Assembly (NCBI GenBank): GCA_963930645.1
Contig: OZ005660.1
Location: 203,698,927-203,762,926 of the forward strand
Direction of reading: 5' to 3'
Length of the DNA: 64,000 nt
From: Salticus scenicus
Taxonomy: Eukaryota; Arthropoda; Arachnida; Araneae; Salticidae
The notes beneath the pieces were generated by a model. It had not been told where the DNA came from. It made no database searches and saw only the letters and a list, made by a program, of their open reading frames with translations. Both the position numbers and the translations under genes were made by a program. Below are positions 34,167-44,540 of the stretch, piece after piece. Position 1 is the first letter of the stretch; each line of letters starts with the position of its first letter.

Positions 34167-34326
34167 CGAAATAACTTGAATTTGAAGATTACTGAAACTT
34201 TAAATGCTTTTTTCTCGAAATTTTGTGGATAGTGGGTCCTACTGCTTTAATATGTTGTTACCCTCATAGTATGCTACAATTTTAACTGAAAGTGAATTTA
34301 CTGAATGGGAAAACGGAATTAAAATA

Positions 34327-34483
34327 CAGTCGAACGTCGTTAACGTGAATCTCAAGGGATATATAAAAAAGTTCTTCATGCTATCAGTAACTAATCTTCA
34401 TTTAACTGAACTAATCTTCATTTGGACGGGGATTGTGGAAACAGTTCATGTTAAAAGTAAGTCACGTTATCGAGGTTCGACTG
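34327..34483. mobile_element. pogo/Tc1-like MITE, copy 3
   Basis: The ends CAGTCGAACGTCGTTAACGTG and, inverted, ATCGAGGTTCGACTG have TA on both sides (34325-34326 and 34484-34485). There is a small internal duplication of CTAATCTTCATTT. Confidence 0.88.
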
Positions 34484-34485
34484 TA

Positions 34486-36004
34486 ATAATAACCTGGTGT
34501 GGCACTCACACGAAATTTTCTTACCCTGCATTTGAAAGACAGATTAAGGTGTGAAATAGAAAGTACCGTATAAAAACGTACTTTTATATTTCAGTGTGTG
34601 TGTGTATATGCGTGTGGGAAAGGTGGGGGGGGGGGGCTACAAAGTTCATTCAAAATTATTCAGACAAATTTCACACGCACCACTTCTTAAAACTTATCAA
34701 ATTTGATCAAATTTTTAAATTTTTTTCACCCTCGTATGATCCTTAAAATACTCCATTTGAATTCTCTGCAACTATTTGTTTTTAAGTTATACAGATAACA
34801 GACATGCACACAAGATAAACGCTAAGAACTTGATTTTCGTATTCACGGAACCTCAAAATGCGTAATTATTGCAAAAACCAGCGTTGAAATTTAAAATCCA
34901 AACTAGTACTTTGTAAGCAATTTTTCTCCTCGGTTTGGTAAAGTTTAATAAAAATACTTTTATCAATTAAATTCAATAACGAAAAATGTATTAGCTTAAT
35001 TTTCGGTAGCTCTGTATATTGTCTGTAAATTATATATATACAGCATATGGTATGCTTAAATTTAGCATAGTATGAAATACACAAGCGATTTCAAAGTATA
35101 GTCTCAATAAATCACAATTCATTTGTATAGCCCGATAAAGAATGGAGAATGATTTCCATATCATATCCTATGCCAAATACGCTTTTTTATGCATGTAAAA
35201 AAGTATATGTCAGTTTTATTTCATTTAGTATAGACTAAAGATGTTAAACCGTAACTGCAAGAAATTCCGCACGTATCTGAATCTGAATTTTCTTGGATGT
35301 CCCTGTACACGAACTATTTGTTCGATTTTAATAAAAAGTATTAAGTAATATTCATGTGATCAAAGCTCGACCAAACCAAAAGCGGGCCCAGGGCCCAATG
35401 CACATTTATGCTCCCTACTTATTAATTTCCCCCATGGTTTTTACCACTCTTTGCAGAAAACCGCATATTTGATATAAAAATGCATATTTGAAATTAGTAA
35501 AATTTTATGAAGTTTTATTTTAAAGTACCTTTTTGTTAATTTAATTGAAAAATTTTTGAACTGTAAATGAAATTTCAGCCCTTCCTTCCTCCTGGGCCTC
35601 GGCCCAGTTGGCGTTAATCAAGCCCGCTACATATGATACAGGATTAGAATACTGAATTTGAATTTTCTGCTAATGTTTGTTCTTAGGTTATGGTGATAAC
35701 AAGCTGATACACATCACATACAGACAAACAGCTGAAAACTTGATTTTGGATTCAGGGAGCCTCAAAACGAATAAATACAGTAAAAACTCTATTTCGAAAA
35801 TTTGACCCAAAAGCATACTATCCCTACCAATATGTGGGGAAAGAGAAAGTAACTAGTAAAGTTTTATTGCATACAAATTTCCCCTAGAATATCAAGGAGA
35901 TGCTTCTTTGTTGGTGACCCTAGACGACACGTCTCCTTGAGATATAAACACAAAATTATAAAAATAAGCATAAAGGAGTGCAAACATTAATTAATAATAA
36001 AAAC
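34486..36004. other. No gene; scattered repeat fragments
   Basis: GTGTGGCACTCACACGAAAT at about 34499 recurs at about 42419, marking an unassigned dispersed repeat. The segments at 35365-35430 and 35590-35630 resemble the ends of a hAT-like element also seen near 25705. No coding exon was recognised. Confidence 0.45.
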
Positions 36005-36663
36005 TAGTATGTTTTGGCCACCACAAGACTTTCTTCTACATTTTCCTATACAAATTCACTCAGTAACAATATTTAAAAAAAAAAAAAATCTAAGTTTTTT
36101 TTTTTTGTTAAAAGTAAAAAAAAAAAAATCTATAACTTTGTTTTAAATTATCACAGATTTATAGTTCAACCATTCGTTTTAAAAGTACTGACGAGATCTT
36201 TCGAAAAGTACCCATAACCCATCTTGATAATGGAGGGGAAGCGATGCCCCCACATGCACAGGATTTTTTTCCTAGTTAACTACTACTATTATCAATAATT
36301 CACATTAATTTTACAATCACAAGTTAAAAATAACTCTCATTATGCACATTTATACGAAATTTTGTCCTTTACTGTCATGTTAAAAGTTTACAAAAAGTGC
36401 GATCACAGCGCCACCTGTTGAGCGATTGATTCACAAATCTAATCAGCACCAGTTTGTGTCAGGGTGCAGCTAAATACCATGTTTGGTAAAATTTCATTCA
36501 TTCGTTCGTGAGATACAGCGTCCACAAAAAACGTGATACAGACAGACATTTTCTAAAAATTATCAATTCGTGTTCAGGACATCCCAAAACGTGTAAATCC
36601 ATCAAAAACCGGAGGTCGAAAATTTCACGAATCCAATACTTTCTCTATATTACATATAGTAGA
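36005..36663 (-). mobile_element. Helitron B, short complete copy
   Basis: On the minus strand the 5' end reads TCTACTATATGTAATATAGA and the 3' end is the hairpin CTTGTGGTGGCCAAAA followed by CATACTAG, then T. The interior follows the family order. It is non-coding and non-autonomous, 659 bp. Confidence 0.8.
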
Positions 36664-37279
36664 AAGTAATAATAATATTAATAAAATATATGCAAAATTT
36701 GAGTATTTGAAAAAAAACATGAAAAAAAAAATTGAAAATTGTTGAAAGTAAGTATACCTGTTAGCATGAAGCGTATGGCGTACACAAACTTACGAACAGT
36801 TTTGATTTTTGAGAATTGCGTTGACAAAATAACATCCAGGTATCCGAAAATGTATGCAGTTAGGAACGTTTACGTTTTTGATAAATCCTTTCTGATAGAG
36901 TGTTCGCTATTATCTTATCTAATTAGTCTGATATTATTTTTGCCGAGTATTCGGTTTTCGATTTCGAATGCAGTACACGAAGTTCTTTTGTTTGACGCAA
37001 TTTTCCAAAAGAACGGACGAAATCCCTTATTCGTGCGAAGTGAGTTATAGAAAATCGCGATATACAGGGTGTTTATATAAAGTCCCGGACCCATTTTGAT
37101 GTTTAATAACTCATAAAATAATGACGATATAAACAAACTTATGGCATTTATTGATGGAATAACTCATATATTTTCTTTTCAGGTTTGAATATCTTTACTT
37201 TTGTAAATATCGTCTGCGCGTGTGGTTAATTTCAGATAATTTCATTTTCCATCTGCCATATAACCCTAAATGGTTATAT

Positions 37280-39632
37280 GGCAGATGCGTACAAGACATT
37301 TCCGTACAAGCTGAAATTAGTGACACTTGCGTACAAGTCCAGGTGTTCCAAATATTACAGATATGTTTTCGAAAAATCAAGTGGCACTTCCGTACAAAAT
37401 TTGTTTCGCTGTATTTTTGGTTTCTAACACAAAGGGATTATATCCATATGTTAAACTTGAAGAGAAATACTCTTATATAAATACGTGAATTTTCTCTTAT
37501 GCATGTAGTCTTATGACTGACAAAGTTATGAGCTTGACGCATATAAAAGTTGCAAGCTATAATAACCGTAGTTATTTTCTGAAATGACATTCAATTATTT
37601 ATTCACTGAGTCAAGACCAATAAAGGTCTCTATAAATGCTATTAAGGTCTTTAAAAATATTTTTATTTCTTAAATACTTTTTTATTTTAAGTATGAATTT
37701 TTTTGTCTACCAATAAAGAAAAAAAAAATGTTAAAAAGACAATCTATCTTCTTTATCAATAACGAATTGAATCATTCCATTTCATGAGATTATTTGTCGT
37801 TCACCTATATGCCTCTCTTTCTCTCTCTCTCTCTCTCTTCCCCCCCCCCCCCAAAAGAATATATATCATATATCATATATATAAAAGAACACTTCCTGAG
37901 TGAGTTAGTGAGTGAGGGGGTGATCTATCAACGCCCAGACCAAACCCCTGGACCTAGAAGCATGAAATTTTGTGACAATGTTCTTTCTATGACGTAGGCA
38001 TCCACTAAGAAGCGATTTTACAAAATTCGCCCCCCAAGGGGGGGAGGGGGGGCAAAACGTGATTTCACAAAATCCTTCATATCTCAAACAAAAAAACAGA
38101 TATCCGTAAAATTTTTGCTTTAAAATATAGCTAATACAAATGTCAAAAAACCAATTTCTGGAATTTTCAAAATTCGGTCCCCAAGGGGGGCGGGGGGGCA
38201 AAACGTGATTTCACATGCGTAAAAACGTGATTTCGCATAATCCTATATATCTCAAACAAAAAAATAGATATGCGTGAAGTTTTTGCTCTAAAATATAGCT
38301 AATGCAAATATCTAAAAACCAATTTCTGGAATTTTAGAAATTCAGCCCCCAGGTGGGGCAGCAGGGGGGGGGGGAGAGGGGGGGGGGCAAAAAATAAAAA
38401 GAGAGTTAGATCGTTCAAAATTGGTATATAGAGGTTTTCGATACCTACAAATCGATTTCGGATATTTTCGAATTTGTAAAATTATTAGGAGGGGCGGGAA
38501 GGGGGGGCGGCGGGGGGGGCTATGGGGCAAAAACAAATAGAAATACAGTTAGGCCGTTCAAAATTGGTACAGTTAGGTTTTAGATGCCTGCAAGTCGAAT
38601 GGGGATATTTTCGAAAGTGTAAAGTTATTAGGAGGGCCGGGAAAGGGGGAGGGGAGAGGGGGGGCAAAAAAATAAAAATAGAGTTAGATCGTTCAAAATT
38701 GGTATATAGATGTTTTCGATACTTACAAATCGATTGCGGATACTTTCGAATTTTTAAAATTATTAGGTGGGGCGGGAAGGGGGGGGCTATGGTCAAAAAC
38801 AAATAGAAATACAGTTAGGCCGTTCAAAATCGATACAGATAGATTTTAGAGGCCTGTAAGTCGAATGGGGATTTTTTCGAAAGTGTAAAGTTATTAGGAG
38901 GGCCGGGAAGGGGGGGCAGAGGGGCAAAAAAAAAGAAAATAGAGTTAGATCATTCAAAATTGGTACATAGAGGTTTCCAATACCTACAAATCGATTGCGG
39001 ATATTTTCGAATTTTAAAATTATTGTGAGGGCGGGAAGGGGGGGGGAGTAGAGCGGTAAAAAAATAAAAATAGAGATATATCGTTCAAAACTGGTGCATA
39101 GAGGTTTTTGATACTTACAAATCGATTGCGGATATTTTCAAATTTGTAAAATTATTAGGATAGACAGGAGGGGGGGTGCGAAGTGGGAAAATAATAGAAA
39201 TAAGAGTTAGAGCATTTTGGGAATTTTTTCCGAAGGCAGTGAGAACCCGGTGCGACATTTTTCCTACTCAGATTTTGTTTCTCTTTTTTTTTTTCATGTG
39301 ATAAAAATTAATGCAATTTTGAGAATTCATTATAGTGATTCATTTAAAAATAGGGACCAGCGAAGCGGGCGTTGCCTGCTAGTATATATATATATATATA
39401 TAATATAAATAAATAAATAAATAAAATAAAAGAAAGAAAAATGTTTCAATGTTTGCATCATATGGATACAACCCCTTCATGCAATGATCCTCAAATAAAG
39501 CGAAAGAAATGTTGTACGCAAGTGCCACTAGATCTTTTGAAAACACACCTGTAATATTTAAACCACCTGGACATGTACGCAAGTGCCACTGTTTTCAGCT
39601 TGTACGCATCTGTCTTGTACGCATCTGTCACA
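37280..39632. mobile_element. Inverted-repeat element with GCGTACAAG repeats
   Basis: The arms 37280-37403 and 39512-39632 are inverted copies (GCAGATGCGTACAAGACA, AAGCTGAAA, AGT(G/G)RCACTTGCGTAC, TCCAGGTG). Subterminal GCGTACAAG is repeated. Just outside the left arm a perfect 16 bp hairpin, CATCTGCCATATAACC, occurs at 37250-37287. The interior holds Helitron A copy 1. The superfamily is not determined; the exact ends are uncertain. Confidence 0.65.
37873..39382 (+). mobile_element. Helitron A, solitary copy
   Basis: Starts TCATATATATAAAAGAACAC and runs into a conserved leader (GAGTGAGGGGGTGATCTATC, CCAAACCCCTGGACC, GCATGAAATTT) that resembles the leaders of other animal Helitrons. Two module I units (~170 bp) and about six module II units (~130 bp), each ending in G runs, follow. 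The 3' end has a GCGGGC-GTT-GCCTGC hairpin and CTAG, then T. No Rep/helicase is encoded; the element is non-autonomous. Confidence 0.88.
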
Positions 39633-39702
39633 ACACCGTCTAAATATCTGTACTTTTCTAAATATCGTCTGCTTATTAATTGCATTTTTCTCTCTTTTGT
39701 TT

Positions 39703-41907
39703 GGTGTCGTGCCCTTAGCGACCGTGCCCTTAGCGGCATGGGGTGAAACGGAAGAAGGAGGAATAGAAGAAGCCGTGCCCTTAGCGGAAATAAGAAGATG
39801 TAGTATAATTAGCAGTAGATTTACAGAGTCACACAAAAATATCCAGTTACACTGAGGGTTATTTTTGGAAATTTGCTGAATTACATTTTCGTTTACATTA
39901 AGCGTTTATTCTAACATTTTTTTTTTTTTTTTTTTTAATGTGATTTGAATTAGTGTATTTGTCTATTCTACTGTCCGTTTGTCCGCCTCCAGTGTCCGTA
40001 AATATTTTAAGAATTTTTTATTTATTTTTTCTTCTATATTCAATAGAAGAAAGCACTGAATTCGTAAAAACTTTCGACTTCCGGTTTTCGACGGATTTAC
40101 ACGTTTTGAGAGGTCTAGAACACGATTTCACTATTTTTAGAAAATGTCTGTCTGTGTGTGTGGGACGAAAATTTTTTATCTCCGGAACTACTGCTCAGAA
40201 TTGCAAATAAATTTACATGTAGATGCACCTTGAGCTAAATTAGTGCCTACCAACTCTTGATGCCAACTGCTTAACAGGTGGCGCTGCTATACAGCGATTT
40301 CCACAATTTAAGGGGAAGCTATATATCAGGTTCTATTGCGTATAATTAAACAAAACTTGACATGTGTGAAGGCCATTATGAGACATTATGCTGATTCAAT
40401 TTGAATTCTTTATCGGCGAACAGGTGGCACTGCTATACAATGATTTCTGCAATTTAAGGGAAAGCTATATCTCAGGAACTACTGCAGAGAATCACATATA
40501 AATTTATATATTTATACACCTTAACTTAAATGAGTATGTCAACTTTTGGTCTCAACCGCACCACACGTGCCTCTGCTATACAGCGATTTCCGCAATTTAA
40601 GGGGAGGCTATATCTCAGGTTCTATTGCGTATAATCAAACAAAACATGATATATGTGAAGCCCATTATGAGACATTATGCTGAATCAATTTGGATGCTTA
40701 TCGGTCAATATGTGGCGTTGCTATACTGCAAATTTCCTCGATAACGGGAAAGCTATATCTCAACTTCACTGGCATATAACTGTACGAAACTTGATATGTG
40801 AGATAACTATTAGAAAAATGCATTTTTTAAGATGTCATTTACATACAAAAAAACTGTCTTTCTTTGGATATTTAGTGTTAGTTTTCTCTAAGATGAAAAT
40901 TACTTATTTGCACATAGTGAATTTGTATAGGAAAATATAGAAGAAAGTCTTGTGGTGGCCACAACATATTAGTTTTTATTTTATTTTATTTTATATATTT
41001 TTAATGATATGTGTTATTCAAACTCATTATTGAATATTCCCCACTTAAAATGGCTCTAATAGAACCTATGCCACTGGTTTGTGTACATGGACATCCAAAA
41101 AATGCCAATGCATTGCGCTTTAGGGGAGACATTTTTATAAATCACATTTAAATAACTTCATCAAAAAATTATAAAGAAATTCGCATTTATTATTTATATG
41201 CTAAGAAAATGTTTTGTATAAACTATAATATGCGTAACCTCCAGGGCTATTGAAAAATGTTTCGATACGTTAAGGGTTCCAAATAGGAAATTAAAAGCAG
41301 CATTTCTGTTTGTGTTAAGCATTTTTAACACTTACCAACAATGTTTCAGAGTGATTATGAATTCAATTAGTCTATATGTCTGACTTTCTGTCTGTCCATT
41401 GTGTGATAATATAGACAAAGAACATAGAATGTTATACGATACAACAAGTACGTACAGTTGGAAAGTGTTGATAATCAATGTGTACCTCACGATTTTTCGT
41501 TTTTGTTTTAGTTTTAAAAAGTGTAATGTATAATTATATTTTCAAAAACAAATAAAATCATAAAAGGGCAATAATGTCCGTTTTCGTATGGAGTACTGTG
41601 ATTCATTAAACTTTACATGGTTACAGATCACCGTTCCATCAAATTACGGATATTCTACAGTACTTATACCTATTTTTGCGACAGGTTACTTCTGAAGCAA
41701 AAGACAGCCAGTGCTAAATGTGGGTAAAGTGTGGAGGAGAATTGAAGAGTTCATTGTTTTATTTATTAATTTATTTTAAAACTTATTTTATATTTCCGCT
41801 AAAGGCACGTATGCTAAAAGCACGCCACCGATGGGGGAATAACATTTCCGCTAAGGACACGGGTTTATAGATTTCCGCTAAGGGCACGGCCGCTAAGGAC
41901 ACGGCCC
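39703..41907. mobile_element. Mutator-like element, 9 bp TSD
   Basis: The ends GGTGTCGTGCCCTTAGCG and, reverse-complemented, GGGCCGTGTCCTTAGCG are flanked by an exact 9 bp direct repeat CTTTTGTTT (39694-39702 and 41908-41916), a MULE-type duplication length. The motif CCGTGCCCTTAGCGG is repeated several times inside both ends. There is no transposase; Helitron B (40033-40972) is nested. It carries a single-copy relative of the 142 bp satellite near 39895-40020. Confidence 0.85.
40033..40972 (+). mobile_element. Helitron B, nested in MULE
   Basis: Starts TCTATATTCAATAGAAGAAA and ends with the hairpin TTGTGGTGGCCACAA, then CATATTAG and T. The GGTGGCGCTGCTATACAGCG block is repeated with variation at about 40276, 40425 and 40565, a tandem expansion of about 145 bp inside the element. 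Confidence 0.82.
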
Positions 41908-41984
41908 CTTTTGTTTTTGGCAACTATTGCAATGTTATGTTTACTTTTGATGTGTTTGTTCTATGTAGTACTTTTGTATGTGAT

Positions 41985-42143
41985 GTTTTATTCGAGCGGC
42001 AGTCGAATAATTACCTAAAAGTCAGAATTACAACCGCAATAGCCTCTGTGGATGCCGACATGCTTGCCGCTACCTGGCGTGAAACTGACTATCGACTTGA
42101 TATTCTTCGTGCGACGAAGGGGGCACGCGTGGAAGTTCATTGA
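41985..42143 (+). pseudogene. mariner-type transposase C-terminus
   Basis: The open frame ends ...YLKVRITTAIASVDADMLAA, then TWRETDYRLDILRATKGA and a stop at 42141. The xWRExxYRLDIxRxTxGAHxE tail is characteristic of a mariner-type transposase group in arthropods. The DDE catalytic region has been removed or lies beyond the nested insertions. Its position about 100 bp from the right TIR is as expected for an intact element. Confidence 0.8.
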
Positions 42144-42687
42144 CAAGGGTCATGAAACTTTTTGAGTCTATCTAACCATTTATGTTATTAATTTTAATCT
42201 ATCTTTATTATTTTATGAGTTATTAAACATCAAAATGGGTCCGGGACTTTATAAACACCCTGTAGAATAAATTACATCCGATTCTAATCGCACTCATTAG
42301 CCTAATCATGTTTATCGCACTTAAAGAATTTATACTTCAAATTACAATGAAATAATGCTAAAACATTAAATAACAACAACAACAACAACAAAAAAAAAAA
42401 TATATATATATATATCTAGTGTGGCACTCACGCTGCTTTCTCTTACCACAATTTACGGCAGTGTTTCTCAAAGGCGTACAAACGCCCTACTTTTTTTGTG
42501 TGTGTGTGTACGTGCAATGTGTAGTTAGTATTCACAGGGTAGCCTTAATTTTGCCCGACCCGAAACATCTGGTGGGAATTTTTTTCAATAAAATCCAATT
42601 GAAAAAACCCCAAAATGAAACCCAAGAATTTTATCTTTCAAAATCCTTATTTCAAAATTGAATCTTTATTTAACTTATAATAAATGT

Positions 42688-42887
42688 AGACCTGCTAACT
42701 ATGCTAGTTTATCCGTAATGGTATATTAAGCCCCGCCTTTTTTTCCCACCAGAATAGTTGTAGAAAGAACAATAATCTTATTTAATCATGAGAACATATT
42801 GCTGAATATTACTCTACAGCTATTCTGGTGTGAAAAAAAGGCGGGGCCTAATACCATTACCGATAAACTAGCATAGTTAGCAGGTCT
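42688..42887. mobile_element. Hairpin MITE, 8 bp TSD
   Basis: The 200 bp element has nearly perfect 70 bp inverted arms starting AGACCTGCTAACTATGCTAG and containing GGCGGGGC. Exact ATAAATGT direct repeats flank it (42680-42687 and 42888-42895). The superfamily is unknown. Confidence 0.88.
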
Positions 42888-43048
42888 ATAAATGTATAAA
42901 CATAAAACAAATATAATATAAATCATTATAACACAGACAAAGAGTTTTTAATAATATTGGAGGTGATCAAATTGCTCTTCAAACAAAATCTTGAAAAAAA
43001 TTCCCATGAAAGATACTTTATAAATCATCTCATTAAAACAAACAAAAA

Positions 43049-43740
43049 CTAGTATGTGGTGGCCACCACATGACTTTCTTTATATTTTCCTATACAAATT
43101 CACTCAATAAAAACTAGTATGATGTAGCCATCACGACAAGACTTTCTTCTATATAATTTTATTCCGCGATTGTAATGAAATGCTCGCCCTTTGGTGGGCT
43201 AAGGTGAAATTACAATTAACAGGAATACCTTTCGACTTTCGTCGAAACGCCATTGCTTGCTGTATATTCGATGTTTAGTTTCACATACATTTATTGAATA
43301 AAAATGAATAAATCCGGTAAAAAAGATAACACATACTGTTGTGTGCCACAGTGTAACTCCAAAGGATCAAGAAATCCAGAATTAAGCTTCCATTTATTTC
43401 CAAATGACACATTTAAAATTTCGGTTGCTTCGGCTAATGGAAGTAAAGAATTAATCAGATGATTTGAAACTAATATTTGTTTAGCCTCAGTTAAACATAT
43501 ACTTCCGATCGAACTTTGAATAAACTGAAATATTTTTTCCAAAAGCAATCGATTTTCCATGATGTAATGGCGGAGAAATTATAGCACGAATATTATGTAG
43601 TAACACAAATAGAACAATAATAAATACGCGTGGCTATTATATTTACTAACAACAAAAGTTGGAAAAGCGCCATCTATCGATCATTACAAACGCGGATACA
43701 AATTATTTATTAAATTATTTTCCATGATAAATGCAGACGA
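43049..43740 (-). mobile_element. Helitron B with double 3' end and THAP insert
   Basis: Two Helitron B 3' ends lie in tandem (CTAG at 43049-43052 and 43114-43117, each with the GTGGCCACCAC-type hairpin). After the second, the family sequence stops at about 43152 and resumes at about 43700 (TTTTCCATGATAAATGCAGACG). The 550 bp in between is not Helitron and holds a THAP-domain segment, antisense to the Helitron. Confidence 0.65.
43304..43420 (+). pseudogene. THAP zinc-finger N-terminal fragment
   Basis: An ATG is followed by 39 codons including YCCVPQCNSKG and SFHLFPND, the first half of the C2CH THAP zinc finger (Cys pair and the FHxFP box). The rest of the domain (the CxxH half) is not in frame; a stop follows at about 43487. 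The THAP domain binds DNA in P-element transposases and cellular regulators. Whether this came from a host gene or a P-type transposon cannot be told. Confidence 0.75.
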
Positions 43741-44540
43741 CTTTTATCTGATAGAATTAGAACAACGAAGTCAATTTTGAAATTCTTCCAATCCAAAGAT
43801 AAAAAAAATATTATTTTTATTTCAATAAACTATTTTAGCAATAGCATAAGTTTAAAGTGTTAATATTGAGAAATTCAGGTTTTTATAGTTAAGAGGATTA
43901 GTATTACGACGAGGGCTAATTTTTTTTTTTTTTTTTTTTTTTCAGACAAAATAGACCAAATGAAACGGTTTTTCTTCTTATCAATTTTCAACAAATTTGG
44001 TAGTGTTGGTGTTCGGGTTAAGGCCAATTGTGTACGTTTGGGACCTGGGCCTAAGAGAGATGCCCTCCGTGGAGGGGGGGGGGGCATCTTTCTAAGAGGT
44101 CGTAGCCCTTTATTCACACAATCAACAAATTTGAAAAAGTGTTTACGATGTAGGTTTGTTTATCTGTCCATCTGCGCTCTAACACCAGTAAATAAATATG
44201 AAATTTCTTGAAACTAATATATGTCAAGTCCACTAAGGAATGTTCCCCAATGAAAATGGGGTAAATACCACCACCGGTTTGTGTACAGGAACACCCAAAA
44301 CAAATTCTAAGTATTGTTTCTCTGTGAGAGACATTTTTAGCTATATTTTAACACCTTTATTTGGTGCAAATTATAATGCAACTGACACTTATTATTCATA
44401 TGCAGAAAACAAAACAAAATTTCTATAGAACATATAATTATGATTAGCATTGAGATTTACAGGGCTACACAAAAATATACATTGAGCGCTAGAACTGAAA
44501 ATTCTTGGATTTACATTTAAGCTTTTTAATACTTTCTACT
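43741..44540. other. No gene; repeat-family interior
   Basis: It contains GGTTTGTGTACAGGAACACC near 44275, shared with about 41080 and 46860, so this is transposon interior of the family that also carries the 142 bp array. A T run and G run occur near 43921 and 44074. Confidence 0.45.

Larger units (their letters stand above)
32897..34280. repeat. Foldback element with tRNA-like module in each arm
   Basis: Two inverted arms of about 400 bp (32897-33300 and 33880-34280) begin ATTGTAGTATACTGTGAGGG and its inverse. Each carries a tRNA-like promoter block followed by a long T run, and then a shared AT-rich segment. The central 580 bp is unrelated AT-rich DNA. No target-site duplication was found at the arm ends. 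Confidence 0.85.
37065..42262. mobile_element. mariner-like element, 5.2 kb with nested insertions
   Basis: The left end CAGGGTGTTTATATAAAGTC and the inverse of the right end, CAGGGTGTTTATAAAGTCCC, extend as inverted repeats through GGACCCATTTTGATGTTTAA to about 60 bp. TA flanks both ends. A transposase C-terminus (41985-42143) lies next to the right TIR, confirming the class. Most of the 5.2 kb is later insertion: an inverted-repeat element with a Helitron A inside, and a Mutator-like element with a Helitron B inside. Confidence 0.88.

Noticed and set aside
36739..37050. 103-codon open frame
   Set aside because: No domain, no clear splice context and no similarity to a known protein could be recognised. 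It lies between a Helitron B end and a mariner-like end.
43291..43560. 89-codon minus-strand open frame overlapping the THAP fragment
   Set aside because: The plus strand carries the recognisable zinc-finger motif. The minus frame has no known domain and is likely a shadow.
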